A DNA stretch of 64,000 bases, from positions 868,001 through 932,000 of the forward strand of contig NZ_CP177357.1 of the NCBI RefSeq assembly GCF_046845755.1. The letters are read 5' to 3'. Position numbers and translations under genes: made by a program. This DNA comes from Rubrivirga sp046845755 (lineage in GTDB: Bacteria > Bacteroidota > Rhodothermia > Rhodothermales > Rubricoccaceae). The notes under the pieces were generated by a model. That model was not told where the DNA came from and did not search any database. It worked only from the letters and a program-made list of their open reading frames with translations. Below, in pieces: positions 48,161-56,577 of the stretch (positions are counted from its first letter, which is position 1; each line of letters opens with the position of its first letter).

Positions 48161-48240
48161 CGGATTGGAATCGTGAGAGGTAGAGAGACCCCCGCAGGGC
48201 GGGCAGGGTTCTCCGGACTTGCCGCACCGCGTCGAAAGGT

Positions 48241-48253
48241 TTACACTGTTAAC
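48241..48253. promoter_or_regulatory. Candidate operator (TTTACA-C-TGTTAA) upstream of fadE
   Basis: On the minus strand it reads TTAACAGTGTAAA, matching 12 of 13 positions of the palindrome at 28520-28532. It ends 19 nt before the fadE ATG at 48273, in a region shared with the divergent SDR gene. Confidence 0.55.
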
Positions 48254-48272
48254 CCCCCTTCCCGCCACGGTC

Positions 48273-50864
48273 ATGGACCTTCTCGATTCCCTCCACGGCG
48301 CGCTCGCCGCCGTCACGCCCGGCTGGGCCGCCGCCGTCGGCGTGCTGCTGGTGCTGTTCGCGCTCGGCTTCACGGGCGCCCCGCTGGCGGTCTGGGCCCT
48401 GGCTGGCCTGGTCGCCCTCGTCGGCTTCGGCGCGCCGTGGGCGCTGACGGCCGTTTTCGTCGTGCTCGCGGCCGTCTTCCTGATCACGCCGATCCGCCGG
48501 TTGCTGTCGGCGGGCGTGATGAAGGCGATGGAGGCGATGCAGTTCCTGCCCGTCATCTCGTCGACCGAGCAGGAGGCCATCGACGCCGGGACGGTCTGGG
48601 TCGAGGGCGAGCTGTTCTCGGGCAAGCCCGACCGCGAGCGCCTGCTGGCGCAGGGCTACCCCGGCCTGACCGAGGCCGAGCAGGCGTTCATGGACGGCCC
48701 CGTCGAGGAGCTGTGCCAGATGGTCGACGACTGGGAGGTGTGGCAGCAGCGCGACCTCCCCGAGGCCGTGTGGCAAAAGCTCAAGGACGACCGCTTTTTC
48801 GGGCTCATCGTGCCCGAGGCGTACGGCGGCCACGGCTTCAGCCCGAGCGCCAACAGCGCCATCGTCGCCAAGGCCTCGTCGGTCTCGTCGACACTCGGCA
48901 TCACCGTGATGGTGCCAAACTCGCTGGGCCCGGCCGAGCTGCTGGCGCACTTCGGGACGGACGCGCAGAAGGACCATTGGCTGCCCCGGCTGGCCTCCGG
49001 CGAGACGATCCCGTCATTCGCCCTCACCGAGCCCGGCGCGGGCTCCGACGCCGGCGCGATCTCGTCGAAGGGCGTCGTCTTCCGCGACGCCGACGGCGAC
49101 CTTTCCGTCCGGCTCGACTGGCGCAAGCGCTACATCACGTTGGCCGCGATCTCCGACGTGCTCGGGCTGGCGTTCAAGCTGGAGGACCCCGAGGAGCTGC
49201 TCGGCAAGGGGACGGACCTCGGCATCACGTGCGCGCTCGTCCCGGCCGACGCCGAGGGCGTCGTGCTCGGCCAGCGCCACGACCCGCTCGGCGTGCCGTT
49301 CTGGAACTGCCCGACCGAGGGCCACGGCGTCGTCGTCAAGCTGGAGGACGCCGTCATCGGCGGCGCGGCCGGCGCCGGGCGCGGCTGGCGGATGCTGATG
49401 CAGTCGCTTGCGGCCGGGCGCGGGATCTCCCTCCCCGCCAGCGCCACGGCGGGCGTGCTCCAGTCGGCCCGCGTCGCCGGCGCGCACGCGCTCATCCGCA
49501 AGCAGTTCGGGCTGTCGATCGGCAAGTTCGAGGGGATCGAGGAGCCGCTCGCGCGGATCGGCGGCTGGGCCTACACGCTCGACGCCGCGCGCCGCTACAC
49601 GAACGGCGCGCTCGACCAGGGCGCCGCCCCGGCTGTCGTGACGGCCATGATGAAGTACAACGCGACCGAGCTCTTCCGGAAGGCGGTCAACGACGCGATG
49701 GACATCCTGGGCGGGAATGCGATCTCGCGCGGCCCGCGCAACCCGATCGCCCACGCCTACATCGGCCTGCCCGTTTCGATCACCGTCGAGGGCGCCAACA
49801 TCCTGACGCGGACGCTGATGATCTTCGGGCAGGGCGCGATTCGCTGCCACCCGTACGCCCTGCGCGAGATGCAGGCGCTGATGGCCGGCGACGCCAGGGC
49901 CTTCGACGCCGCGTTCTGGCCCCACATCGGCCACGTCGTCCGCAACGCGTTCCGCGGGATCGGCCTGTCGCTCAGCCGCGGCTGGCTCGCGGGCTCGCCG
50001 GTGAGCGGCCCCGCCGCGACGTACTGGCGCAAGATGTCGTGGGCGTCCGCCACGTTCGCCTTCCTCGCGGATCTCGCGATGGGCACACTCGGGGGCGACC
50101 TCAAGCGCAAGGAAAAGCTCACCGGCCGGTTCGCCGACATCTTCTCGTGGATGTACCTCGGCACGGCGACGCTCCGCCGCTTCGAGGCCGAGGGCCAGCG
50201 GCCCGAAGACCGCCCGTTCCTCGACTACTCGATGCAGTACGCCTTCGCCCAGATGCAGGACGCCTTCGACGGCCTGTTCGCCAACCTCCAGGTGCCGGGC
50301 GCGACGTGGCTCTTCCGCGGCCCGCTCGCGGCGTGGTCCCGCTTCAACCGCCTGTCGTCGCTCCCGTCCGACGCCGTCGGCGGCCAGGTGGCTGCAGCCC
50401 TTCAGGTGCCCGGCGCCCAGCGCGACCGCCTGACCGGGCTCGTCTTCGAGTCCGACGACCCGACGCACGCGCTGGGCCGCTTCGAGACGACGATGAAGCT
50501 GTGCTACGACGCCGAGGCCGTCGTGTCGAAGCTCAAGGCCGCCATCAAGCGGCGCGAGCTGCCCCGCCAGCACCCGGCCACGCTGATCCCCCAGGCCGTC
50601 GAGGCCGGGATCCTCACCCCGGACGAGGCCGACCTGCTCCGCCGCGCCGAGGAGGCCCGCAACGACGCCATCCAGGTCGACAGCTTCGACACCGAGGACT
50701 ACTTCGCCAGCGCCGTCAAGCCCGCGTCGGTGACGTCGGAGACCGGCGGCGACGGCGTCGCACTCGGCACGGTCGGGTTCGGCGGCCCGGCCGACACCGA
50801 CACCGGTGCCACGACGTGGTCCGGCGGCGTCGTCACCGAGGACCCCGCCGAGGGCACGGCCTAG
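48273..50864 (+). CDS. fadE: Large FadE-type acyl-CoA dehydrogenase, membrane-associated
   Basis: An 863-residue protein with the E. coli FadE layout. Two to three N-terminal hydrophobic helices (about 10-80) precede the acyl-CoA dehydrogenase core, which has 'GLIVPEAYGGHGFSPSANS', 'ITVMVPNSLGPAELLAHFGT', 'FALTEPGAGSDAGAI', 'DLGITCALVPAD', 'GRGISLPASATAGVL' and 'PISITVEGANILTRTLMIFGQGA' (written here with gaps). A long C-terminal domain of about 250 residues follows, as in FadE (814 residues). It catalyses the first oxidation step of fatty-acid beta-oxidation. The ATG at 48273 was chosen over an in-frame upstream ATG because the operator-like palindrome sits immediately before it. Confidence 0.9.
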   Translation: MDLLDSLHGALAAVTPGWAAAVGVLLVLFALGFTGAPLAVWALAGLVALVGFGAPWALTAVFVVLAAVFLITPIRRLLSAGVMKAMEAMQFLPVISSTEQEAIDAGTVWVEGELFSGKPDRERLLAQGYPGLTEAEQAFMDGPVEELCQMVDDWEVWQQRDLPEAVWQKLKDDRFFGLIVPEAYGGHGFSPSANSAIVAKASSVSSTLGITVMVPNSLGPAELLAHFGTDAQKDHWLPRLASGETIPSFALTEPGAGSDAGAISSKGVVFRDADGDLSVRLDWRKRYITLAAISDVLGLAFKLEDPEELLGKGTDLGITCALVPADAEGVVLGQRHDPLGVPFWNCPTEGHGVVVKLEDAVIGGAAGAGRGWRMLMQSLAAGRGISLPASATAGVLQSARVAGAHALIRKQFGLSIGKFEGIEEPLARIGGWAYTLDAARRYTNGALDQGAAPAVVTAMMKYNATELFRKAVNDAMDILGGNAISRGPRNPIAHAYIGLPVSITVEGANILTRTLMIFGQGAIRCHPYALREMQALMAGDARAFDAAFWPHIGHVVRNAFRGIGLSLSRGWLAGSPVSGPAATYWRKMSWASATFAFLADLAMGTLGGDLKRKEKLTGRFADIFSWMYLGTATLRRFEAEGQRPEDRPFLDYSMQYAFAQMQDAFDGLFANLQVPGATWLFRGPLAAWSRFNRLSSLPSDAVGGQVAAALQVPGAQRDRLTGLVFESDDPTHALGRFETTMKLCYDAEAVVSKLKAAIKRRELPRQHPATLIPQAVEAGILTPDEADLLRRAEEARNDAIQVDSFDTEDYFASAVKPASVTSETGGDGVALGTVGFGGPADTDTGATTWSGGVVTEDPAEGTA

Positions 50865-50885
50865 CGATGCAGCCGCCCGCCCGCC

Positions 50886-50920
50886 GCCGCCCGCTCTGGC
50901 CTCTCGTCGGAGCGGGCGGC
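50886..50920 (+). terminator. GC-rich hairpin after fadE
   Basis: 11-bp arms GCCGCCCGCTC/GAGCGGGCGGC (50886-50896 and 50910-50920) with a 13-nt loop, 21 nt after the fadE stop. No T run follows. Confidence 0.5.
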
Positions 50921-51006
50921 TCCGTGGTTGCGGGCGGTCGTCCTTCCACATCCGCCCGGTCCGACCGCGGCACACGCCGGGCCCGAGCGGGTAGGTTGTC
51001 GCCGTG

Positions 51007-52140
51007 ATGTACCTCGACCACGCCGCCACGACGCCGCTCCGCCCCGAGGCCCTGGCGGCCATGCTGCCCCACCTCCGCGCCGTCGGCAACCCGTCGTCGC
51101 TGCACGCCGCCGGGCGCCGCGCCCGCGTCGCTGTCGACCGCGCGCGGGGCACCGTCGCCGACGTGCTCGGCTGCGAGCCCGGCGAGGTCGTGTTCACCTC
51201 CGGCGGCACCGAGGCCGACAACCTCGCGCTCAGGGGCGCGCTCACGGCGTCGGACCGCCCCGGGTTGGTGACGGGCGCGACCGAGCACAAGGCCGTGCTC
51301 GCGACGGCGACGTCGCTGGCGCGAGCCGGTCACCCAGTCGCCATCGTGCCCCCCAGCCCCGACGGACGGCTGGCGCCCGGGGCGGTCGCCGACGCGTGCG
51401 ACGCCGCGACCGGGCTCGTGTCCGCGATGTGGGTCAACAACGAGACCGGCGCCGTGAACCCGGTCGCCGAGATCGCCCGCGCTGCGCACGCGGCGGGCGC
51501 GCTTGTCCACACCGACGCCGTCCAGGCCGCCGGCTACTTCCCCCTCGATGTCGACGCGCTCGGCGTCGATCTGTTGTCGCTGTCGGCGCACAAGGTCGGT
51601 GGGCCCCAGGGCGTCGGCGCGCTCTACGTCCGGGCGGGGACGCCGTTCGCGGGGCCGCAGACGGGCGGCGCGCAGGAGCGCGGCCGGCGGGGGGGGACCG
51701 AAAACGTGGCGGGCATCGTCGGCTTCGCGACGGCACTCGCGCTCGCAGAGGCCGAGCGGGAGGGGACCGCCGCGCGCATCGACGGCTTGCGCCGGGACCT
51801 GCTGGCCCGGCTCCGTGCGGCCCTCGGCGACCGGCTCCACCTCCACACGCCCGACGCCTGCGCGCCCCACATTCTGAGCGTCTCCGTCGCGGGCGGGCTC
51901 GACGGCGAGATGCTGCTCGCCGCGCTCGACCTCGAGGGCGTCGCCGTCTCGGCCGGGAGCGCCTGCACGTCCGGCGCGCTGGAGCCGAGCCACGTGCTGC
52001 TCGCGCTCGGCGTCCCGCGCGCGCTCGCCGCGGCGACCCTGCGGCTCTCGCTCGGCCGGGCGACGACGGCCGACGAGGTCGCCGGGGCCGCCGACGCCGT
52101 CGGCCGCGTCGTCTCTCGGATGTCCGCCCTGACCGCCTGA
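51007..52140 (+). CDS. Cysteine desulfurase (NifS/IscS family)
   Basis: A 377-residue PLP-dependent aminotransferase class V enzyme that takes sulfur from cysteine for Fe-S clusters or thio-modification. Blocks are 'MYLDHAATTPLRPEAL' at the N terminus, 'VFTSGGTEADNLAL', 'TEHKAVL', 'WVNNETGAVNPV', 'HTDAVQAAG', PLP lysine K196 in 'SLSAHKVGGPQGVG' and catalytic loop cysteine C320 in 'SAGSACTSGALEPSHVLLALG'. The loop is of the short NifS/IscS type. A GTG at 51004 is an alternative start. No iscU or tRNA-thiolation partner is adjacent; a histidine kinase gene follows with a TGATG overlap. Confidence 0.92.
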   Translation: MYLDHAATTPLRPEALAAMLPHLRAVGNPSSLHAAGRRARVAVDRARGTVADVLGCEPGEVVFTSGGTEADNLALRGALTASDRPGLVTGATEHKAVLATATSLARAGHPVAIVPPSPDGRLAPGAVADACDAATGLVSAMWVNNETGAVNPVAEIARAAHAAGALVHTDAVQAAGYFPLDVDALGVDLLSLSAHKVGGPQGVGALYVRAGTPFAGPQTGGAQERGRRGGTENVAGIVGFATALALAEAEREGTAARIDGLRRDLLARLRAALGDRLHLHTPDACAPHILSVSVAGGLDGEMLLAALDLEGVAVSAGSACTSGALEPSHVLLALGVPRALAAATLRLSLGRATTADEVAGAADAVGRVVSRMSALTA

Positions 52141-53855
52141 TGCCCGACGCCATCGCCTGGAGCGGGCCGCTCGCACCATGGGCCGAGGCGCTCGGCGCCG
52201 TGCGGCCCGTCGGCGCCCCGGCCGCGCTCGGCTTCGGGGACGCCGACCTTGTCGTGCTCGCGGGCGGCACCGACAACTTGGCCGACTGGCTCCGGCGGCC
52301 GCGCTCGCGCCCGCCCGTTCTTGTAATCGCGGCGACGCCCGCCGACGAGGACGCGGCGTTGCAGGGCGGCGCCGACGGCGTCGTCGCCCCGGACGCGAGC
52401 GCGCCCGAGGCGGTGCGTGCGGCCCGCCACGCCCGTGCGCGACACGCGCATGCCCAGACTGACGCGGACCTGTACCGCCTGATGGTCGAGTCCGTCGCCG
52501 ACCTCGTCACGGTCGTGGATGCGACGGGCCGGACGGAGTACGCCAGCCCGGCCGCCTTCGAGCAGACCGGCCGGACGGCCGAGCAGATCGTCGCCGATCC
52601 GACGTTCGCGACCATCCACCCCGACGACCTCGACCGGGTGCTGGCGGCGTTCGCCGAGGGCTTCCTGAGCGGCGACCGGACCACGCTGCGCTACCGCGTG
52701 ATCGACCCCGAGGGCCAGACCCGGGTGCTGGAGAGCCGGGGCCGCGCAGTCGCCGGGCCCGGCGGCGTGCCGTACGGGATCGTCACCTCGCGCGACGTGA
52801 CGGCCCGCACCGAGACCGAGCGCCGGCTTGTCGAGTCGGAGTCGCGGTACCGGACGGTCGTCCGCGCCCTGCCCGACGTCGTCTCGCGCCTGCAGGCCGA
52901 CGGGCTCGTGCTCGACTTCCACGTGCCGGCGCAGTTCGAGACCGAGTTCGCGGCCGACGCGCTCATCGGAAAGCGGCTGCAGGATGTCATCCCCCGCGAC
53001 CTGGCCGACAAGTTCGAGGCCGCCGCCGCCCAGATCGCCGCCCGCGGGGAGCCCGTGGCGTACGACTACGAGACGGCCGCCGACGGCCGGCGGCTGTTCC
53101 GCGAGGTCCGCATGGCGCCGCTCGGCGACGGCGAGCTGCTCTCGATGCTCCGCGACGTCACGCCGCTGCGCGAGCACGAGCAAGCGCTGGAGCGCTCGCG
53201 CGCCGAGCTCCGCGCCCTCGCCACACACCTCCAGGACATCCGCGAGGAGGAGCGGACCCGGCTCTCGCGCGAGGTCCACGACGTGCTCGGCCAGCAGCTC
53301 ACGGCCATCCGCCTCGGCATCGGCTGGTTCGGCCGCCACTACGCCGAGGACGCCCCGGCTCTTAAACGCCTCGAGAGCGTCCGCGAGACCATTGATGAGA
53401 CGATCCGCCACGTCCGCGAGATCGCCTCCGACCTCCGTCCGGGCGTGCTCGACGACTTTGGGCTGGCCAGCGCTACCACCTGGCAGGCCAAGCGGTTCGA
53501 GGAGCGCACGGGCACGACCTGCCACGTCGACGTGCACGGCGCCGTCGAGCCGCCGGCCGACGTCGCGACGGCGGCGTTCCGCGTGCTCCAGGAGGCGCTC
53601 ACGAACGTCGCCCGTCACGCGGACGCCGGCCACGTTGCCGTGACACTGGTGCTGGCGCCGACCGCGCTCCGGCTCGTCGTCGCCGACGACGGGCGGGGCT
53701 TCGACCCGGCCCGGACGCGACGGCGAAGCCTGGGGCTGGTCGGCATGCGCGAGCGGGCGGGCGCGCTCGGCGGCACGCTCGACGTCGACGGCACGCCCGG
53801 CCAGGGCACCCGAGTCGAGTGTACGTTTCCGCTCCCCACCGCCGACGCCCCATGA
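52140..53855 (+). CDS. PAS-domain sensor histidine kinase (NarX/HisKA_3 type)
   Basis: A 571-residue cytosolic kinase. Residues about 1-105 form a degenerate receiver-like domain. PAS1 is at about 110-225 ('LYRLMVESVADLVTVVDATGR'), PAS2 at about 232-345 ('YRTVVRALPDVVSRL'). The HisKA_3 dimerisation helix has phospho-acceptor H380 in 'EEERTRLSREVHDVLGQQLTA'. The HATPase domain has 'LQEALTNVARHADA' (N box), 'VVADDGRGFDP' and 'GLVGMRERAGALGG'. No membrane helix is seen, so it senses an internal signal. The start overlaps the desulfurase stop by one base, and its stop overlaps the next gene (ATGA), so the regulator at 53852 is its partner. Confidence 0.92.
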   Translation: MPDAIAWSGPLAPWAEALGAVRPVGAPAALGFGDADLVVLAGGTDNLADWLRRPRSRPPVLVIAATPADEDAALQGGADGVVAPDASAPEAVRAARHARARHAHAQTDADLYRLMVESVADLVTVVDATGRTEYASPAAFEQTGRTAEQIVADPTFATIHPDDLDRVLAAFAEGFLSGDRTTLRYRVIDPEGQTRVLESRGRAVAGPGGVPYGIVTSRDVTARTETERRLVESESRYRTVVRALPDVVSRLQADGLVLDFHVPAQFETEFAADALIGKRLQDVIPRDLADKFEAAAAQIAARGEPVAYDYETAADGRRLFREVRMAPLGDGELLSMLRDVTPLREHEQALERSRAELRALATHLQDIREEERTRLSREVHDVLGQQLTAIRLGIGWFGRHYAEDAPALKRLESVRETIDETIRHVREIASDLRPGVLDDFGLASATTWQAKRFEERTGTTCHVDVHGAVEPPADVATAAFRVLQEALTNVARHADAGHVAVTLVLAPTALRLVVADDGRGFDPARTRRRSLGLVGMRERAGALGGTLDVDGTPGQGTRVECTFPLPTADAP

Positions 53856-54484
53856 CCCGCATCGTCATCGCCGACGACCACGCCCTCGTCCGCCGCGGGT
53901 TGGTGGAACTGCTCACCGAACTCGACGACGTCCGCGTGGTCGCCGAGGCGGACTCCGGGGACGCCCTGCTGACGGCCGTCCGCGACCACCGCGTCGACGT
54001 GATCGTGATGGACATGAGCATGCCGGGCCCGAGCGGGCTCGACCTCGTCAAGTCGCTCAAGGCGGAGCACCCGCGCGTGCCGATCCTGGTGCTCTCGGCG
54101 CACCCCGAGGACCAGTACGCCGTCCGCGTCGTCCGGGCCGGGGCCATGGGCTACCTCACCAAGGAGAGCGCCGAGGCCGACCTGGTCGAGGCCGTCCGCC
54201 GCGTGGCCTCCGGCAAGCGCTACCTCACGCAGGCGCTCGCGGCGTCGCTGCTCGACGCGCTCGACCTCGACCCGGACCAAGACCCCCACACCGCGCTCTC
54301 GGACCGCGAGTACCAGGTGCTCCGGCTGATCGCGTCGGGGATGACCGTCGGCGCCATCGGGGAGCACCTCTCGCTCAGCGTCAAGACGGTCTCGACGTAC
54401 CGGAGCCGGCTGCTCCAGAAGATGGGGATGTCCAACAACGCTGAGATCACGCGCTACGCGCTCGAGAACGGGCTGATCGACTAG
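53852..54484 (+). CDS. NarL/FixJ-family response regulator
   Basis: A 210-residue two-domain regulator. The receiver has acidic pair 'IADDHAL', phospho-acceptor D54 in 'VIVMDMSMPGPSGLDLV' and the conserved lysine in 'GYLTKESAE'. The LuxR-type HTH at about 145-205 reads 'LSDREYQVLRLIASGMTVGAIGEHLSLSVKTVSTYRSRLLQKMG' (shown in parts). It overlaps the histidine kinase by 4 nt (ATGA) and is therefore its cognate output regulator. Confidence 0.93.
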   Translation: MTRIVIADDHALVRRGLVELLTELDDVRVVAEADSGDALLTAVRDHRVDVIVMDMSMPGPSGLDLVKSLKAEHPRVPILVLSAHPEDQYAVRVVRAGAMGYLTKESAEADLVEAVRRVASGKRYLTQALAASLLDALDLDPDQDPHTALSDREYQVLRLIASGMTVGAIGEHLSLSVKTVSTYRSRLLQKMGMSNNAEITRYALENGLID

Positions 54485-54494
54485 GGCCCCTGCC

Positions 54495-54514
54495 GCGCCG
54501 CCTCGCAGCGGCGC
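54495..54514 (+). terminator. Hairpin after the response-regulator gene
   Basis: Perfect 7-bp arms GCGCCGC/GCGGCGC (54495-54501 and 54508-54514) with a 6-nt loop, 10 nt after the stop. No T run follows. Confidence 0.5.
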
Positions 54515-54561
54515 CGGGGCGAATCGTGGACCCCGGAGCGGGCAGAGGGATGGATTCCAGA

Positions 54562-54587
54562 ATCGTGTAGGCCATGGCCTACACGAT
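54562..54587. promoter_or_regulatory. Perfect 26-bp palindrome between two response-regulator genes
   Basis: Every base of 54562-54587 pairs with its partner across the centre CCATGG. The outer half-site reads ATCGTGTAGG. It is 98 nt upstream of the receiver protein gene at 54686. It could be an operator for a dimeric regulator, or a hairpin. No T run follows. Confidence 0.5.
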
Positions 54588-54685
54588 CGTGCCGCGCCGT
54601 CCCACGTGTTGTGAGGCGCTCTGGGCATCCGGGGAGCGGCCGGCGCGCCCGGTTTGCGCGTACGATTCGGGTCCCCTCCACACCG

Positions 54686-55072
54686 ATGCCCTCGACCCCC
54701 GTCCGCGTCCTCCTGGCCGACGACTCCGACCTGCTCCGCGGCCTCCTGCGCGACGCCATCGACGAGGTCGAGGGCGTCGAAGTTGTCGCCGAGGCGGCCG
54801 ACGGGGCGCAAGCGGTCGTCGGCGTCGGGCGGTACCGGCCCGGCGTGGTCGTGCTCGACCTCCAGATGCCCGTGATGAACGGGCTCGCGGCCCTCAAGGC
54901 GCTGCGCCAGGCCCGGGCCGCGGCCCGCGTGATCATGCTGACCAACCACGCCGACGACCTGTACCGGGAGGCCTGCCTCGCGGCCGGCGCGGACCATTTT
55001 CTAGACAAGTCGGCCGGCGTCGAGCACGTGCTGGACATCCTGCGCGAGTGGGCGCAGACGGCCGAGGCCTAG
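54686..55072 (+). CDS. Single-domain (CheY-like) response regulator
   Basis: A 128-residue stand-alone receiver domain. The acidic pair is in 'LLADDSDLLRGLL', D58 in 'VVVLDLQMPVMNG', Thr in 'VIMLTNHADDLYREA' and Lys in 'HFLDKSAG'. It has no output domain, so it should act through protein contact. A TACGAT box lies 19 nt before the ATG. It ends in a 4-nt stop overlap with the convergent yqgE gene. Confidence 0.88.
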   Translation: MPSTPVRVLLADDSDLLRGLLRDAIDEVEGVEVVAEAADGAQAVVGVGRYRPGVVVLDLQMPVMNGLAALKALRQARAAARVIMLTNHADDLYREACLAAGADHFLDKSAGVEHVLDILREWAQTAEA

Positions 55073-55617
55073 TTCAGCCGGGGGTCGTCCGGGAACGTCG
55101 ACAACAAGGCGTACTCGCCGCCGAGCTGGCGCAGGATCTGGCGCCAGAGCGCGTCGTCGCCGTCGGCGAAGATGAGGTCGGCCGAGCCGGGGACGACGAT
55201 CCAGGCGCCCTCGTCGACCTCGGCGTCGAGCTGGCCGGCGCCCCATCCCGAGTAGCCGACCAGGAACCGGACCTCGTCGGGGTCGGCCCAGCCGTCGGCG
55301 ATGGCGGTCTGGAGGGCCTCGAAGTCGCCGCCCCAGAAGACCTCGTCGAGGACGGGGAGCGCGCCCTCGAGGTCGCCGTAGGGGTGGAGAAAGTGCAGCG
55401 TGTCGGGCTGCACGGGGCCGCCGACCCCGAGTTCGGCGTCGAACCCGAGCGCCTCGTCGGCGGCTTGCGCCAGCGACAGGCCGGTGGGGCGGTTGAGGAC
55501 GAGGCCGAACGAGCCGGCCGTCGTGTGCTCGCACAGCAGCACGACGGTGCGGCGGAAGTTGGGGTCCGCCATGGGCGGCTCGGCGACGAGGACGTCGCCG
55601 GGGACGGGGGTGGGCAT
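55069..55617 (-). CDS. YqgE/AlgH family protein
   Basis: A 182-residue protein of the YqgE/AlgH family (DUF179). Its blocks are 'PGDVLVAEPPMADPNFRRTVVLLCEHTTAGSFGLVLNRP', 'GGPVQPDTLHFLHP', 'FLVGYSGWGAGQLDAEVDEGAWIV' and 'LWRQILRQLGGEYALLSTFPDDPRLN' (long blocks cited in part only by their ends in the family). The function is unresolved; AlgH was described as a regulator in Pseudomonas. The ATG at 55617 begins the conserved region. Confidence 0.9.
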   Translation of the reverse strand: MPTPVPGDVLVAEPPMADPNFRRTVVLLCEHTTAGSFGLVLNRPTGLSLAQAADEALGFDAELGVGGPVQPDTLHFLHPYGDLEGALPVLDEVFWGGDFEALQTAIADGWADPDEVRFLVGYSGWGAGQLDAEVDEGAWIVVPGSADLIFADGDDALWRQILRQLGGEYALLSTFPDDPRLN

Positions 55618-55722
55618 AAGAGGGGAGACGAGCCGGCCTGCCAACGACGCCGGCCGCGCGCGGGTCCTGCCCGGCGGTGCGGATCCAGCCGTCCCCACGG
55701 TCCGGCCCTCCCCCGGCCCCCG

Positions 55723-56577
55723 CTACAGCCCTCGGGCCCGGAGCGCCTCGCAGTGGGCCACGAAAAAGGCCAGCGAGTCGAACGTGGCCGAGGGGCCGAG
55801 CCCGATCTGGCGGGCGTGGTCGGCGGCCAGCACGCCCAGCCGCTCGCCCCAGTGCATCGACGCCGTCGGCACGATGCCGTCGTTGAGCCCCGCGAGCCCG
55901 TGCAGGATGCGGTTGGGGACCATCAGCGGCGGGTACATCGGGACGTCCGTCCCCTTGCCGGCGTGCGCGGCCCACGACGCGCACCACGCGCCCGGGATCG
56001 TCTCGTCGGGCGAGAACAGGGCCTCGACGGCGTCCCGCGTCAGCTCGGCGAGCGCGGCCTCGGCATGCGGCGGGGCCGACTCGTAGGCGGCGCGGCCGAC
56101 GAACTCCATGACCCCGACCGCCCACGTGCGCAGCCACTCCGGGCGGCCGAGCACGAAGTCGGCCAGCGGGGAGCCGCGGTGGGGCGTCGAGACGGTGACC
56201 AGGCTGGCGATTTGGTCGGCCCAGCCGTCGCGCGCGAGCTGGCGCGCGTCGAGCCCGCCCGTCGAGAAGCCGACCAAGTTGACGCGCTCGGCGCCGGTCT
56301 CGTCGAGCACGACCGCCAGCCGCTCCGCCCACGACCGGGCCCGCACCGCGACCGTGTCGTACGGGTTGACGTGGGGGGCGTACGCCCAGACGCCGCGCGC
56401 CCGAAGGTGCATGGCCTCGGCGTGGAGCACGCCGCCCTGCATCAGGTTCGCGAGGGCTCCGAACCCGTGGAGCAGCACGACGGGGTACCGCGTCGGCCGG
56501 AGCGGCGGCTGGGGCAGCGGCTCCAACTCGACGGCCCGTCGGGCGACCGCCTCGGCCGCGCTCGTCAAGCGACCCAT
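55723..56577 (-). CDS. Alpha/beta-hydrolase lipase (triacylglycerol lipase-like)
   Basis: A 284-residue alpha/beta hydrolase. The oxyanion region is 'YPVVLLHGFGALANL', the nucleophile serine lies in 'VNLVGFSTGGLDARQL' (GxSxG as GFSTG), followed by 'LVTVSTPHRGSPLADFVL'. Asp and His of the triad probably lie in 'GLNDGIVPTASMHWG' and 'AADHARQIG'. The pattern resembles group I.1/I.2 bacterial lipases, but there is no signal peptide, so it is probably intracellular. The start overlaps the end of the next upstream gene by 13 nt, which indicates an operon. Confidence 0.85.
   Translation of the reverse strand: MGRLTSAAEAVARRAVELEPLPQPPLRPTRYPVVLLHGFGALANLMQGGVLHAEAMHLRARGVWAYAPHVNPYDTVAVRARSWAERLAVVLDETGAERVNLVGFSTGGLDARQLARDGWADQIASLVTVSTPHRGSPLADFVLGRPEWLRTWAVGVMEFVGRAAYESAPPHAEAALAELTRDAVEALFSPDETIPGAWCASWAAHAGKGTDVPMYPPLMVPNRILHGLAGLNDGIVPTASMHWGERLGVLAADHARQIGLGPSATFDSLAFFVAHCEALRARGL

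Noticed and set aside
53822..53828. TACGTTT as a promoter box for the response regulator at 53852
   Set aside because: It lies inside the histidine kinase coding region just before a 4-nt overlap, so coupling is the simpler explanation.
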